A stretch of 64,000 nt of DNA, taken from the NCBI RefSeq assembly GCF_024206475.1, contig NZ_JAMBPR010000010.1:1-64000 (forward strand), in the 5' to 3' direction. The stretch's first letter is position 1; each line of letters begins with the position of its first letter. The position numbers and the translations under genes are program-made. Below are positions 1 to 8,416 of this stretch, piece after piece. The notes beneath the pieces are model-generated. The model was not told the origin of the DNA, did no database searches, and saw nothing but the letters and a program-made list of their open reading frames with translations. The DNA is from Paraburkholderia sp. CNPSo 3274 (GTDB lineage Bacteria > Pseudomonadota > Gammaproteobacteria > Burkholderiales > Burkholderiaceae).

Positions 1-1
1 T

Positions 2-91
2 GGCTTGAAGAAGGTGGACCAGATGTTCGTGTTGAACATGGCGGCATACAACCTCGTGCGCATGCGATCACTGGCACAAATCCGCTTATAA
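2..91 (+). mobile_element. C-terminal tail of a DDE transposase (IS4/IS5 superfamily), cut by window edge
   Basis: The first 29 codons read GLKKVDQMFVLNMAAYNLVR and on to a TAA stop at 89-91. This is the usual C-terminal helix of IS4/IS5-superfamily transposases, where a KV-x-F-x-L-x-AAYNL-x-R-x segment follows the last catalytic Glu. Only the tail lies in the window, so catalytic residues and the left end cannot be judged. The exact IS family is a guess from recall of similar Burkholderia proteins. Confidence 0.6.
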
Positions 92-294
92 GTGGCGGAA
101 AGCGTGGCAAGGAGGTCAGAAGTCGGCCTCAAGCCGCCGAAAGAACGTTGAATTCGCGTTGAGATTGCACAATGCGAAAGTTTGCGACTGGCGGGCGCGT
201 ACATCGAGGCGCACCGCTTCCGCCGGGGATGTATTTCCGCAACCTGTTAGGCGTGTTCCATGCGTAGAGTGTGATCGGTTCGGTCTTCATGGAT
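92..294. other. Non-coding tail of the IS and spacer before the GST gene
   Basis: About 200 bases follow the transposase stop without a credible gene. The stretch near 230-250 (tttccgcaacctgttag) resembles the terminal sequence often found at the end of such elements, so the right end of the IS probably lies there. The left inverted repeat is outside the window, so this cannot be confirmed. Confidence 0.3.
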
Positions 295-921
295 TCAGCT
301 CAATTCGACATCGACATGCTTTTTGAAACCCGAACGCGTGGCGAGCAACGCGTACCAGCGTTCGAGATTGGGCACTCGGGCACGTTCTATGCCCGGCAAT
401 CCAAACCATCGTTTCGCGAACGCACCGAGCACGATATCCGCAATCGTGAGCGACTCGCCTTCAATGAAGTCGCGACCGTTCAACTGTGCGTCGAGCACGT
501 TCCAGACTTCCGCGACCTTGACGACATCGGTGGCGATTTTCTTGATGTCTCGCTCGGCTTCGGGCGTGCGCACGATTCCCCAGAACACGGGCCGCTCGGC
601 CGGCTGCAAAGTCGACAGCGACCAGTCGAGCCACCGGTCGATGCTGGCCCGCGCCTTTGCGTCGGCAGGATAGAGCGCGCTCGGACCACCGTACTGCGTC
701 ACGATATACCGCAGAATCGAGTTCGATTCCCAAAGCACGAAATCACCGTCGACGAGGGTAGGGACCTTGCCCATCGGATTCATCGCGAGGTAGTCGGGTT
801 CGGTGTTGTGCCCGAACTGCAGACCGGCGTCTATCCGGTTATAGCGTAGGGAGATCTCCTCACAAAGCCACAAGACCTTCTGGACGTTGACCGAATTGGC
901 ACGTCCCCAGATGGTAATCAT
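295..921 (-). CDS. Glutathione S-transferase family protein
   Basis: A 208-residue cytosolic GST. Residues 1-80 form the thioredoxin-like N-terminal domain, with the cis-proline context KVPTL (Pro54) and the glutathione-contacting ES pair at 65-66 (WESNSILRYI). The rest is the all-helical C-terminal domain, and the length is normal for the family. The ATG is preceded by AAAGGA. It should conjugate or thiolytically process an electrophile with glutathione. The gene next to it on the same strand is a cysteine hydrolase 66 bp upstream, so the two may be co-transcribed. No substrate can be read from the sequence. Confidence 0.9.
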   Translation of the reverse strand: MITIWGRANSVNVQKVLWLCEEISLRYNRIDAGLQFGHNTEPDYLAMNPMGKVPTLVDGDFVLWESNSILRYIVTQYGGPSALYPADAKARASIDRWLDWSLSTLQPAERPVFWGIVRTPEAERDIKKIATDVVKVAEVWNVLDAQLNGRDFIEGESLTIADIVLGAFAKRWFGLPGIERARVPNLERWYALLATRSGFKKHVDVELS

Positions 922-987
922 GCGTGAGTCCTTTACGGTTTGTTGTTAGTGGATCGATCGCTTGAGTCCGTCATCGTCGGCTAACGC

Positions 988-1611
988 CTATGCCGGCAGT
1001 GCTGTCAGCAATTCGACCGTCGTGACGATCGAGTGGGCAAATGTGGGTCCGTTCAGTTCGTGGGCGGCTCGCATCATTTCCGGGGAGAAGGCGGCGGTCG
1101 CGTCGCGCACGAGCGTCACGTGATAGCCGAGTTCCATCGCGAATCGCGCGGTGGATTCAATGCAGGTGTTCGCGAGCAGGCCAACGGCAATGACGTGCGA
1201 GATTCTGTGCTGCTTGAGCTGGAAATCGAGGTCCGTGTTGGCGAAGCCGCTTTGCGCCCAATGCTCGTGGATGATGATGTCGTTTTCCTGGGGAACAAAA
1301 TCGGGGTGCCATTCGCCGCCCCACGTCCCCTTTGCGAAGGACTGACGCTTTTGCACGATCAGTTGCGTCGGATTCGGATGGTCCCAGTCTTCGTAATCGC
1401 CAGGCTGCCAGCGGCGATGCGGCACATAGAACACCTGGATGCCAGCTTTGCGTGCGGCGCCCACCGCTGTGCGCAAATTGTCGAGGAGCCGAACGTCGTT
1501 GGCGACTGCCTCGATCATCGGAAAGATCTTGCCGCCATGCGACAGGAAGTCATTGTACGGGTCCACCAGCAAAAGACCGGTGTGTTCGGCGTGATAGACG
1601 GGGTCTGACAT
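988..1611 (-). CDS. Isochorismatase-family cysteine hydrolase (copy 1)
   Basis: A 207-residue alpha/beta hydrolase of the isochorismatase/nicotinamidase superfamily. Asp17 in LLLVDPYNDF, Lys94 in SFAKGTWGGEW and Cys150 in GLLANTCIE fit the family's Asp-Lys-Cys triad. The usual substrates are amides, carbamates or enol ethers. I chose the ATG at 1611 because GGAGAACATC precedes it and because the second copy at 5122-5766 starts at the equivalent residue. It lies divergent from the hxlR gene, with palindromic operator-like sites between them. The two copies share their active-site blocks (for example GFANTDLDFQLKQHRI) and are clear paralogues. Confidence 0.88.
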   Translation of the reverse strand: MSDPVYHAEHTGLLLVDPYNDFLSHGGKIFPMIEAVANDVRLLDNLRTAVGAARKAGIQVFYVPHRRWQPGDYEDWDHPNPTQLIVQKRQSFAKGTWGGEWHPDFVPQENDIIIHEHWAQSGFANTDLDFQLKQHRISHVIAVGLLANTCIESTARFAMELGYHVTLVRDATAAFSPEMMRAAHELNGPTFAHSIVTTVELLTALPA

Positions 1612-1719
1612 GATGTTCTCCGCAAAGCGATTCGGGATGGGGCACGGCACAACCGACACCCGTTGCGCGGAACTTCTGCGCAACGTCGAGCACTTCGATG
1701 CCTCACGGACAGAGTATAT

Positions 1720-1734
1720 ATATGAATTTCATAG
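1720..1734. promoter_or_regulatory. HxlR-type operator candidate, site A
   Basis: TATGAATTTCATA is a perfect 13-bp inverted repeat followed by GTGT. It sits between the divergent cysteine hydrolase (start 1611) and hxlR (start 1862). The same motif recurs at 1830, 5894 and 6007. Assignment to the HxlR protein is inference from position. Confidence 0.55.
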
Positions 1735-1829
1735 TGTAAACGGGAACATCAATACCATACTCGTTGCGCGGGTATCGAATGCATATTCACCCCGAATGCT
1801 GATGCCATCGCCGCGACGAAATCCGTGCT

Positions 1830-1846
1830 ACTATGAAAAACGTAGT
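1830..1846. promoter_or_regulatory. HxlR-type operator candidate, site B
   Basis: ACTATGAAAAACGTAGT is a near-perfect inverted repeat (one mismatch, 5-bp A spacer) ending 15 bp upstream of the hxlR ATG. A repressor bound here would block transcription or translation of its own gene. Its centre is about 111 bp from site A. Confidence 0.6.
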
Positions 1847-1861
1847 TACGATGGAGGCAAA

Positions 1862-2374
1862 ATGAAGCGCAGAGAGAAGGGGGTGAGTACAGTGTGCCCG
1901 GTGGCGCGATCGACCGAAGTTGTCGGTGACAAGTGGACGACGCTTGTGCTGCGCGAGCTGTACATGGGCGCGACCCGATTTGAGGAAATCCAGATTCAGA
2001 CGGAGGCGACGCCCCAGATGCTGGCGACGCGCCTGAAGTCACTCGAAGCGGACGGGATGGTCGAGCGCCATCCGTATCAGGACAGGCCGTTGCGCTACGA
2101 GTACTGTCTCACGGAGAAAGGCCGGGCGTACTATCCGGTGATCCAGGCGCTACGCACCTGGGGTGAGACCTGGTGCAAGAGCAAAGGCGAGGAAGTCGCT
2201 GTGCGGTTTACGCATCGCGTGTGCGGGCACGAGGTTGGCCTCGACTATATCTGTCCGTCGTGCGGAGAATACGTGGAGCGTCGCGACCTCGATGCAACCT
2301 TGAGTGCTTCGTTTGCGAAAGAGCGCGAGAAAAGGCGCGAGACATATCGGGCCGCGAAGGCCAGATCTGAATAA
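1862..2374 (+). CDS. HxlR-family winged-helix transcriptional regulator
   Basis: A 170-residue regulator. Residues 10-105 are an HxlR/MarR-like winged helix: CPVARSTEVVGDKWT, then LREL-x-G-x-RFEEIQ, then LKSLEADGMVERH and the wing DRPLRYEY-x-LTEKG. Cys12 sits where redox or aldehyde-sensing HxlR proteins carry a conserved cysteine. The C-terminal extension has Cys121, Cys131 and Cys134 in CGH and CPSCG contexts, which could bind a metal like a small zinc ribbon; that part is inference. A longer frame begins at 1610, but ATGGAGGCAA just before 1862 and the family start support this ATG. It probably controls both hydrolase copies through the four shared palindromes. Confidence 0.88.
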   Translation: MKRREKGVSTVCPVARSTEVVGDKWTTLVLRELYMGATRFEEIQIQTEATPQMLATRLKSLEADGMVERHPYQDRPLRYEYCLTEKGRAYYPVIQALRTWGETWCKSKGEEVAVRFTHRVCGHEVGLDYICPSCGEYVERRDLDATLSASFAKEREKRRETYRAAKARSE

Positions 2375-2379
2375 TTCAA

Positions 2380-3033
2380 TCAGCGCACAGCGGGCTCGCG
2401 TCCAGACTGCTCCGTGCGCCGCGTGCGCACCAGGACATCCGCGACGATGGCTAGCGCGAGTGCGCCCGCGCCGCACAGGAATACGAGTGCGTAGTCGTTG
2501 TGAAGGCGAGAAAACAGATACGAGTATCCGTAGCCGCCGAGTGCCTGAAAGAGGGCGAAAGCCGTGGTTGCACGGCTGATCATCCCGCTCGCGAAGCCCC
2601 GGCGCGGCGCAGGAATATGCGGGAGGATCGACGTCGCGACGAGTACCACGATCGCGCCACCGGAAAAGCCCGACAGCAGACGCCAGAAGAAAAACCACGA
2701 GACCGAAACGGGCCAGGCGCACGCGAAGAACGCGATCGTTACTGCGGCCATCAGGAGTCGCAAGGCGGACCGGTTCGACAGCTTCGCAACGAGCGGCCGT
2801 CCTGCCATCGCACCAATCAGATAGCCGGCGAAATTTGCCGCTCCGAGCGTGACAGTCTGCGAGGAGCTGAACCAGTGCGCCTGGATCATCGAGGGAATGA
2901 GCGGCGTGTAGGCGAAGCGCGCGAGACCGATGGCGACCAGACTGCCGCAAAGCCCGGCGAACGCCGCGAAAAGCGCGCGTGCATCGAGCGATGATGCTTC
3001 GCGCTCGTGGGACGTGGAAGGAACTGCAGACAT
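2380..3033 (-). pseudogene. YbfB/YjiJ-like MFS transporter with an internal deletion
   Basis: A 217-residue frame. Its first 185 residues match the N-terminal half of YbfB/YjiJ-type MFS proteins (GLARFAYTPLIPSMI, FAGYLIGAM, GFSGGAIVVLVATSILPH). It then passes directly into what looks like the last transmembrane helix (DYALVFLCGAGALALAIV). Family members are about 390-400 residues with 12 helices; here roughly 170 residues of the middle and C-terminal half are missing without a frameshift. The start has a good GGAG. A half-length MFS protein is unlikely to transport. It lies directly downstream of a broken acuI-like gene. An assembly deletion cannot be excluded. Confidence 0.65.
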
Positions 3034-3068
3034 TGCAAACTCCGGAATTCAGGGGTGTTGCGGGGAGA

Positions 3069-3746
3069 AAAAGGCATGACCGAACCAGGGAGGCCTGAGC
3101 CCTGTGCGAGGCCGCAGGCGGCGACCACGCCGCGGTACTGCATCTGGGCCAACACGTTTGCCAGCGTGTGATGCCCGACGGAATCCACGGCACCCGCCCA
3201 ACGTTCGCGGGCGAGCGGCGTACCTGGTTCCGAGAGCGTTCGTCGGTCGATGACTTCCGCGGCGCCGAGACTGTGCAGATAGTCGGCTTCCGCGGGGCGT
3301 CCGGTCGATGCGACGACGCGATACCCGAGGCCCGACAGGACTGCTATTGCGATCGAGCCCGACGCCTCCGTTGGCATCGCGTCGTGCGTGGAAAGGACTT
3401 CTGGCAGCTTGACGAGCCACTCGCCCTTCACGCGTGCCTTTTGCGCGAATCCGCCGTGATGGTTCTGACTGAGCTCCCAACCGTTGAGGACGACGCGGTC
3501 GCCGGCGCAGATGCCGGGATACGTGGATGCCTCGACGGTGCCGGCGAGGTCGATGCCCGCGATCAACGGAAACTCGCGGATGATCTCCGCGCGTCCGGAG
3601 ATGGCGAGTGCGTCCTTGAAGTTCACAGTCGGATATTCGACCGCGATGGTAACGTCTCCGGGCATGAGGTCTTGCTCACGCATATTCACGATGCGAGTCG
3701 AGATCGCGTCACGTGGTTTCGTGGCGAGCAGTGCTTTGAAGGTCAT
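3069..3746 (-). pseudogene. acuI: Broken acrylyl-CoA reductase (AcuI/YhdH-type MDR oxidoreductase)
   Basis: Residues 1-226 follow the AcuI/YhdH quinone-oxidoreductase family closely (MTFKALLATK, YPTVNFKDALAISGR, GIDLAGTVEAS, GDRVVLNGWELSQNHHGGFAQ). Two lesions are visible. After LSTHDAM near residue 124 about 35 residues are missing in frame, and these normally hold the G-x-x-G-x-VG NADPH-binding loop. After GLPGSVMPF (3069) the family's last 100 residues are gone and the frame runs into unrelated sequence. Without the cofactor loop and C-terminal domain the product should be inactive. Full-length relatives (about 328 residues) reduce acryloyl-CoA with NADPH. Confidence 0.75.
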
Positions 3747-3831
3747 TCGATTCTCCTGAGCAAATTGTTTCCCGATGGCTTGGGCTATTTAACAGTTGCC
3801 AATCGGGGAGTGATTCTTTCGGGTGCCTGGG

Positions 3832-5010
3832 TCATGCGTGCCCGTCAGCAACGGCTGAACGGGATCGTGCGTATGCAAGCGTATTGACCACAACGGCGGC
3901 GAGCGAGAGCAAGGCGCCGATCGCGGCGAGGCCGAGCCATGCAGCGCGCAGGGCCCCCGCGCCGCCGAGTGCCGCACCGAATGCGCCGCCAAGAAAATAC
4001 GAAACCATGAAAACGGTATTCAGGCGGCTGCGGGCTTCGGGACGCAGTGCATAGATCCGCGCCTGGTTGGCAATGAAGCTGGCGCGATTGCCCAGATCCA
4101 GCAACACCATCCCGACGATCAGCCATGCCAGGCTGCGTCCGCCCGCTGCGACAAACGCGAACGAGATGGCGACCGTGAGGGCGCCCGCGGTCGCAACGCG
4201 GCGCGCGCCGACGCGGTCGACGATCGCACCCAGTTGTGGCGATACCGAAAGGCCGGCAACGCCGATCAGGCCAAACGCCCCGATGGTGGCGGGGCCGTAA
4301 TGGTAGGGCGATCGTGCGAGTAGCACCGCGAGTGTCGCCCAGAGTGCGCTAAAGGCGGCGAACACAAGAAACCCCATCGTTGCGGAGAGGCGTAGTAGCC
4401 CTTCTTTGCGGACGAGGTCAGCGAGCGAGTGCATCAACTCGCGATAGCGGATTGCCGCGAGTGAATTCGACACGGGCAGTTCCCTGATGACAAAGAGCAG
4501 GCCAATGTCGATGGCGGAAGCGATCACGAATATCGAACGCCAGCCCCAAAGCGCGCCGACGATGCCACTCAGCGTGCGTGCCAGCAGGACGCCAGAAGAT
4601 AGCCCACCCAGCAGGGAACCGACCACGCGTCCGCGCGTCTCGGGCGTAGCCATTCCCGAGACCGCTGGGATGATGATTTGCGCTGAGATTGATGTCATTC
4701 CAACGAGGAAGCTGCATAGGACCAGCGCGGCGAAGGACGGTGCCGCTGCGCAGGCGAGCAGCGCCACGGCGTTCGCGATGATCGCTCGCGTAGCCAGTTT
4801 GCGTGGTTGGACACCGTCGGCGAGCGGGACAAAGAGCAGCAGTCCTATCGCATAGCCCAGTTGGGTGAGCGTGGCGATGAGGCTCCCGCGCGCCGACGGC
4901 ACAGCAAACGTCGATGCGATTTGCGGCAGCAGCGGCTGGTGGTAGTAAATGGGCGAAACCGCGAGTGCGCAGCAAAGTGCCATCAGAAAGACTTGGCGCG
5001 GGGAGCTCAT
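3832..5010 (-). CDS. MFS transporter (drug/metabolite efflux type)
   Basis: A 392-residue, 12-helix MFS protein. The first helix begins LMALCCALAVSPIYYHQPLL. The loop LADGVQPRKLATRA corresponds to the A-motif between helices 2 and 3, and a related element (LGAIVDRVGARRVATAG) opens the second half, so both halves are present. I chose the ATG at 5010 (MSSPRQVFLM) because upstream residues of the open frame are hydrophilic and unlike the family. The closest style is the YnfM/arabinose-efflux-like exporter group, substrate unknown. It lies between the two cysteine hydrolase genes on the same strand and may export a substrate or product of that pathway. Confidence 0.85.
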   Translation of the reverse strand: MSSPRQVFLMALCCALAVSPIYYHQPLLPQIASTFAVPSARGSLIATLTQLGYAIGLLLFVPLADGVQPRKLATRAIIANAVALLACAAAPSFAALVLCSFLVGMTSISAQIIIPAVSGMATPETRGRVVGSLLGGLSSGVLLARTLSGIVGALWGWRSIFVIASAIDIGLLFVIRELPVSNSLAAIRYRELMHSLADLVRKEGLLRLSATMGFLVFAAFSALWATLAVLLARSPYHYGPATIGAFGLIGVAGLSVSPQLGAIVDRVGARRVATAGALTVAISFAFVAAGGRSLAWLIVGMVLLDLGNRASFIANQARIYALRPEARSRLNTVFMVSYFLGGAFGAALGGAGALRAAWLGLAAIGALLSLAAVVVNTLAYARSRSAVADGHA

Positions 5011-5121
5011 GGGTGCCTTCGCTAAATTAGGGGGGCGGCATTGCGCGGAACTCGCGGTATCGTCGAAGTCCCGAAGGACTAGCTGGCAGGGAAGTCGATA
5101 CCCACCATGCACACGAACGAC

Positions 5122-5766
5122 TTAGAGGGCAACGCGTGCCCATGATCTGGGCAACGCGTCGAGGAACTCGCGGGTGCTCACGATACTGTGCGCGTAGGTT
5201 GGCCCGTTCAGCTCATGCGCTGCGTGCATCGATTCCCGCTTCAGAGCGGCCGTTGCGTCCTTCACGAGCGTCACGTGGTAACCAAGCTCCGTTGCATATC
5301 GCGCCCTAGCCTCTATGCAGGTGTTGGCCAGCAGGCCGACTATCACCACGTGCGTGATGCGATGCTGCTTAAGCTGGAAGTCGAGATCCGTATTGGCAAA
5401 TCCACTGGAGCCCCAGTGTTCGAGCGCCACGATGTCACCTCGTTGCGGTGTGAAATCAGGGTGCCACTCGCCGCCCCACTCGCCCTTGGCGAAGTGATGA
5501 CCGTCCATGATCTTGCGCTGGCTCGGGCTCGGATGACACCAGCACTGATAGTCGCCCGGCTGCCACCGGCGGTGCGGTACGTAGACGACCTGGATACCGG
5601 CATTGCGGACGGCTCCGTTAATGAGTCGCAGATTTTCTAGCAGTCCGACTTCATCAGCGACGTCCTTGACGACAGGCCAGACTTTGCCTCCTTCCGAGAG
5701 GAAGTCGTTATAGGGGTCGACAAACAGCAGTGCGGTTGACCTGGTCTCGTAGACGAAGCGGCTCAT
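5122..5766 (-). CDS. Isochorismatase-family cysteine hydrolase (copy 2)
   Basis: A 214-residue paralogue of the gene at 988-1611 with the same landmarks: Asp17 in LLFVDPYNDF, the FAKGEWGGEWHPDF segment with the family Lys, and Cys in GLLANTCIEARARYA. The ATG at 5766 has GGAGAAATGCA before it, matching copy 1. The MFS gene follows 111 bp downstream on the same strand. The upstream region carries two copies of the operator-like palindrome found next to hxlR, so both hydrolases are probably controlled by that one regulator. Confidence 0.88.
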   Translation of the reverse strand: MSRFVYETRSTALLFVDPYNDFLSEGGKVWPVVKDVADEVGLLENLRLINGAVRNAGIQVVYVPHRRWQPGDYQCWCHPSPSQRKIMDGHHFAKGEWGGEWHPDFTPQRGDIVALEHWGSSGFANTDLDFQLKQHRITHVVIVGLLANTCIEARARYATELGYHVTLVKDATAALKRESMHAAHELNGPTYAHSIVSTREFLDALPRSWARVAL

Positions 5767-5893
5767 TGCATTTCTCCGGAAGTGGCTCACACCAAAACGC
5801 TGACTTGAGACGGCTCGCCCCTCATCCGGATACACGTGCGACTTGCAGCAGCGGATCAGCTAGACGTGAAACCTCTCTGTTCCGGCATTGTAG

Positions 5894-5911
5894 ATATGAA
5901 AAACATAGTGT
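5894..5911. promoter_or_regulatory. HxlR-type operator candidate, site C
   Basis: ATATGAAAAACATAGTGT, whose core TATGAAAAACATA is an inverted repeat with a 5-bp A spacer. It lies about 130 bp upstream of the second cysteine hydrolase (start 5766) and has the same flank (GTGT) as site A. Confidence 0.6.
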
Positions 5912-6006
5912 CAAGTTGGGCGTGAATACCACACTTGGATTGCGGATTTATTCTGCTTCTACGTGGAGCAGGATGGTTTTGCTGCATGCGATGAATAATC
6001 CTTTGG

Positions 6007-6021
6007 CTATGAAAAACATAG
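6007..6021. promoter_or_regulatory. HxlR-type operator candidate, site D
   Basis: CTATGAAAAACATAG is a perfect 5+5 inverted repeat, followed by TGT, 91 bp upstream of the muconolactone-isomerase-like gene. The C-to-D spacing (about 113 bp centre to centre) nearly equals A-to-B (about 111 bp). Confidence 0.62.
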
Positions 6022-6112
6022 TGTATAGACTCAAGGCAGCGAACATGCCGTTGTTCGTATTGTTCGTACGAAGTCACCCACCTGATCGCAGTGCCATATC
6101 CAGGAGAGCAAC

Positions 6113-6403
6113 ATGCAATACCTCGTGATGATTTCCCGTTCCGAAGACGCATCTTCCATGTCCCTTCAAAAGGAAGAAGTCGAGGCGGAGGCTGAGGTTG
6201 TCCGCCGCCTTTACGCCGTCGGCATAGTCCGGCAGATATGGCTGAGAGCAGAAGGGGGAGCCTGCATGATTTCGGAAGCAGATGACGAAGACGACCTGAG
6301 GCAACTCCTGAACGAACTCCCGCTAGTCAAGGCTGGCTACCTCGCGCAACCCCAGATCAGCCAATTGCGTTCGTATTCGGGGTTTGGTCCGCGTAGTCTC
6401 TGA
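6113..6403 (+). CDS. Muconolactone isomerase-like / YciI-fold small protein
   Basis: A 96-residue protein. The opening MQYLVMISR, the central LRAEGGACMISEADDEDDLR and the segment LNELPLVKAGYLAQPQ match the ferredoxin-like fold of muconolactone delta-isomerases and related YciI-like proteins (about 90-100 residues). These form oligomers and isomerise lactones or serve catabolic accessory roles. GGAGAGCA precedes the ATG. Its promoter region carries operator sites C and D, so it is probably co-regulated with the divergent hydrolase. The exact reaction is unknown. Confidence 0.75.
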   Translation: MQYLVMISRSEDASSMSLQKEEVEAEAEVVRRLYAVGIVRQIWLRAEGGACMISEADDEDDLRQLLNELPLVKAGYLAQPQISQLRSYSGFGPRSL

Positions 6404-6503
6404 GCCACTGGAACTCTCACGCCGGTACGGGCTGGCCAATCGGTGGAGATGGCGACTGTCACATCATGTCGTCAAGTTGACTAACTATGCTGGAATCATC
6501 TAT

Positions 6504-6939
6504 ATGACCCGCTGGAATCTTTTTGGTCTACTAACGTTAATCGTCGCGCTATTTGCCCTGACGGCCTCCGCAATAGCGCCGAACGGGGCGCTACATCGGA
6601 TTGTCGTTCGCCGCTTCGCAAATTTTGCACGCGATAGCGCTCATTACCTACATCAGGATAGCGCCCGACGCATTCTGGATGGGGCGTACGCCTGCGACAA
6701 ACATACCGGGTTCCATCGGCTATTTAATGATTCTGCTGCTTACGGTCACATCGTTCGCCATGCCGGCGCGTCTCATCGGTCCGGCCAACTGGAAAAAGCT
6801 GCATCTCGTGGGCGTATGGATACTCGCCGTAATTTTCGCGGGTTCCTTCCTCACCCGCGTCCATCAACATGCCGCCTATCTCGTTCCTGGAATGGTTGTA
6901 CAGCGGCCACCCCCGGCTCCGCACGGGGGCTGTACCTGA
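6504..6939 (+). pseudogene. Frameshifted ferric-reductase-like membrane protein
   Basis: The frame from 6504 encodes a membrane start (MTRWNLFGLLTLIVALFALT). The continuation lies in the +1 frame from about 6600: GLSFAASQILHAIALITY, then LMILLLTVTSFAMPARLIGP and NWKKLHLVGVWILAVIFAGS. The block SFAMPARLIGP-NWKKLH resembles the loop before a heme-binding helix in ferric-reductase-like transmembrane proteins. The shift falls near the GGGG run at 6585-6588. The 3' end is also lost: after HQHAAYLVPGMV the sequence jumps into a VOC-protein fragment. The family assignment is tentative; the frameshift is directly visible. Confidence 0.6.
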
Positions 6940-7358
6940 TCGTCTCCGACGTCGAGGCAGCTCGCAAGGAGCTGCTGGGACGTGGGGTCGAGATGAGTGA
7001 AGTGTTTCACGATGCCGGCGGCGCGTACGCCGGCCCGGATGATCCTTATCTGTTCGGGCGGATCCGCATTAGCGGTCGGGACCCCGAGCAACGCAGTTAT
7101 CGCTCGTTCGCCTCGTTTAGCGATCCGGACGGCAATGGCTGGCTGTTCCAGGAACTCACGCACCGAGCGCCCGGTCGCCTGGACGCAGATGTCACGACCT
7201 TCACCTCTACAGCGGATCTCGCGGCGGCGCTCCGGCGGGCGGAGGCGGCGCACGGCGAGCACGAGAAGCGGACCGGCGGGCAACGCGACGAGAATTGGCC
7301 GGACTGGTATGCCGAGTACATGGCAAGTGAGCAGGCAGGCAAGGACTTGCCTTTGTGA
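6897..7358 (+). pseudogene. 5'-truncated glyoxalase/VOC-family protein
   Basis: From TAATPGSARGLYLIVSDV onward this follows the C-terminal two-thirds of a VOC (glyoxalase/bleomycin-resistance) protein: GVEMSEVFHDAGG, SFASFSDPDGNGWLFQEL with a metal-ligand-type Glu, and a C-terminal tail ending ENWPDWYAEYM. The first 60-70 residues, including the first beta-alpha-beta module, are missing. The upstream sequence belongs to the broken membrane protein, so two truncated genes are fused here. No start codon or ribosome-binding site serves the fragment. The long frame from 6384 is an accident of the fusion. Confidence 0.7.
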
Positions 7359-7481
7359 GCTGGCGCCTCTGATTCTTCAACCGGCTCTTCTGCGCAGTAG
7401 AGGTCCCTGACTTGCAAGCTGGCGCGACCCGAGACCGCTTGAACGCAGCGCTGGTCTACCCATCGCGTAAGGAGAACCACC

Positions 7482-8339
7482 ATGCCCGATTCTTCGCAAC
7501 TCGACATCGACCGAACCAATCCGGGCCGGTGGACGGTCACCTTCAGCAACCCGCCGATCAACATGTTCGTGCCTGCAACAATCGACGAATTTCAGCGGCT
7601 AATGACCGGCCTCGAGGCGGACCCGTCCGTAAAGGTCGTACTGTTCCAGTCGGCGAATCCCGATTTTTTTGTTGCCCATCTCGACGTAGCCAGGGCAGCA
7701 GAACGGCCGGAGGTACTGGGCCTCTGGCGCGACTTTGTGCTGCGCCTCTCGTCCGCGCCAGTCGTGAGCATCGCCAAGATTCGCGGCCGCACGCGCGGCA
7801 TCGGTAACGAGTTCGTGCTGGCCTGCGACATGCGCTTCGCCAGCCGGCAGAGTGCAATATTCGGCAACCCGGAGGTCGGCGTCGGCCTGGTACCGGCCGG
7901 CGGAGCGCTGGAATGGCTCCCGCGCCTGGTCGGCCGTTCGCGGGCGCTTGAGATTGTCCTCAGCGCCGACGATTTCGATGCCGACGTCGCCGAACGCTAT
8001 GGCTGGGTGAACCGCACGCTGGACGATGACGACCTCGACGCCTTTGTCGATACGCTTGTCCGACGTCTGGCCTCATTTGACCGTGAAACGCTCGGTGCGG
8101 CGAAAGCCCAGATCAATCGTTTCGGGATGCCGACGGCTGCCGAACTCCAGTCGAGCATTGACCTATTCTTCCCGGCTCTGGCCTCGCCGAGTGGGCAGGC
8201 GCGCCGCGCCAAGCTGCGTAGCCTCGCCTACGGCGTTCCGAGCGACTTCGAAATGAATTTCGGCAGATACCTGCCTTCGCCAGGGCCGGCGGGCGACGAT
8301 AACGCAGAGCCGCCGCTCACTGGCGCGCCGAAGGGCTGA
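7482..8339 (+). CDS. Enoyl-CoA hydratase/isomerase (crotonase) family protein
   Basis: A 285-residue crotonase-fold protein. The block IAKIRGRTRGIGNEFVLACD then FGNPEVGVGLVPAGGALEWL is the family signature covering the CoA site and oxyanion-hole backbone. The canonical GGG of the oxyanion loop reads GIGNE here, so the usual catalytic pattern is altered and a plain hydratase reaction should not be assumed. A clean AAGGAGA precedes the ATG. The 60-residue C-terminal segment with FGRYLPSPG is longer than usual. It stands alone between the VOC fragment and the tetR gene. Confidence 0.82.
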   Translation: MPDSSQLDIDRTNPGRWTVTFSNPPINMFVPATIDEFQRLMTGLEADPSVKVVLFQSANPDFFVAHLDVARAAERPEVLGLWRDFVLRLSSAPVVSIAKIRGRTRGIGNEFVLACDMRFASRQSAIFGNPEVGVGLVPAGGALEWLPRLVGRSRALEIVLSADDFDADVAERYGWVNRTLDDDDLDAFVDTLVRRLASFDRETLGAAKAQINRFGMPTAAELQSSIDLFFPALASPSGQARRAKLRSLAYGVPSDFEMNFGRYLPSPGPAGDDNAEPPLTGAPKG

Positions 8340-8416
8340 GCCTCTGCGAGCAATTCGTGCTACACCCGCCGATGGACGCATTCGCACCCAGGGCTTCCAG
8401 GGTGGCAGGCGGCGTC

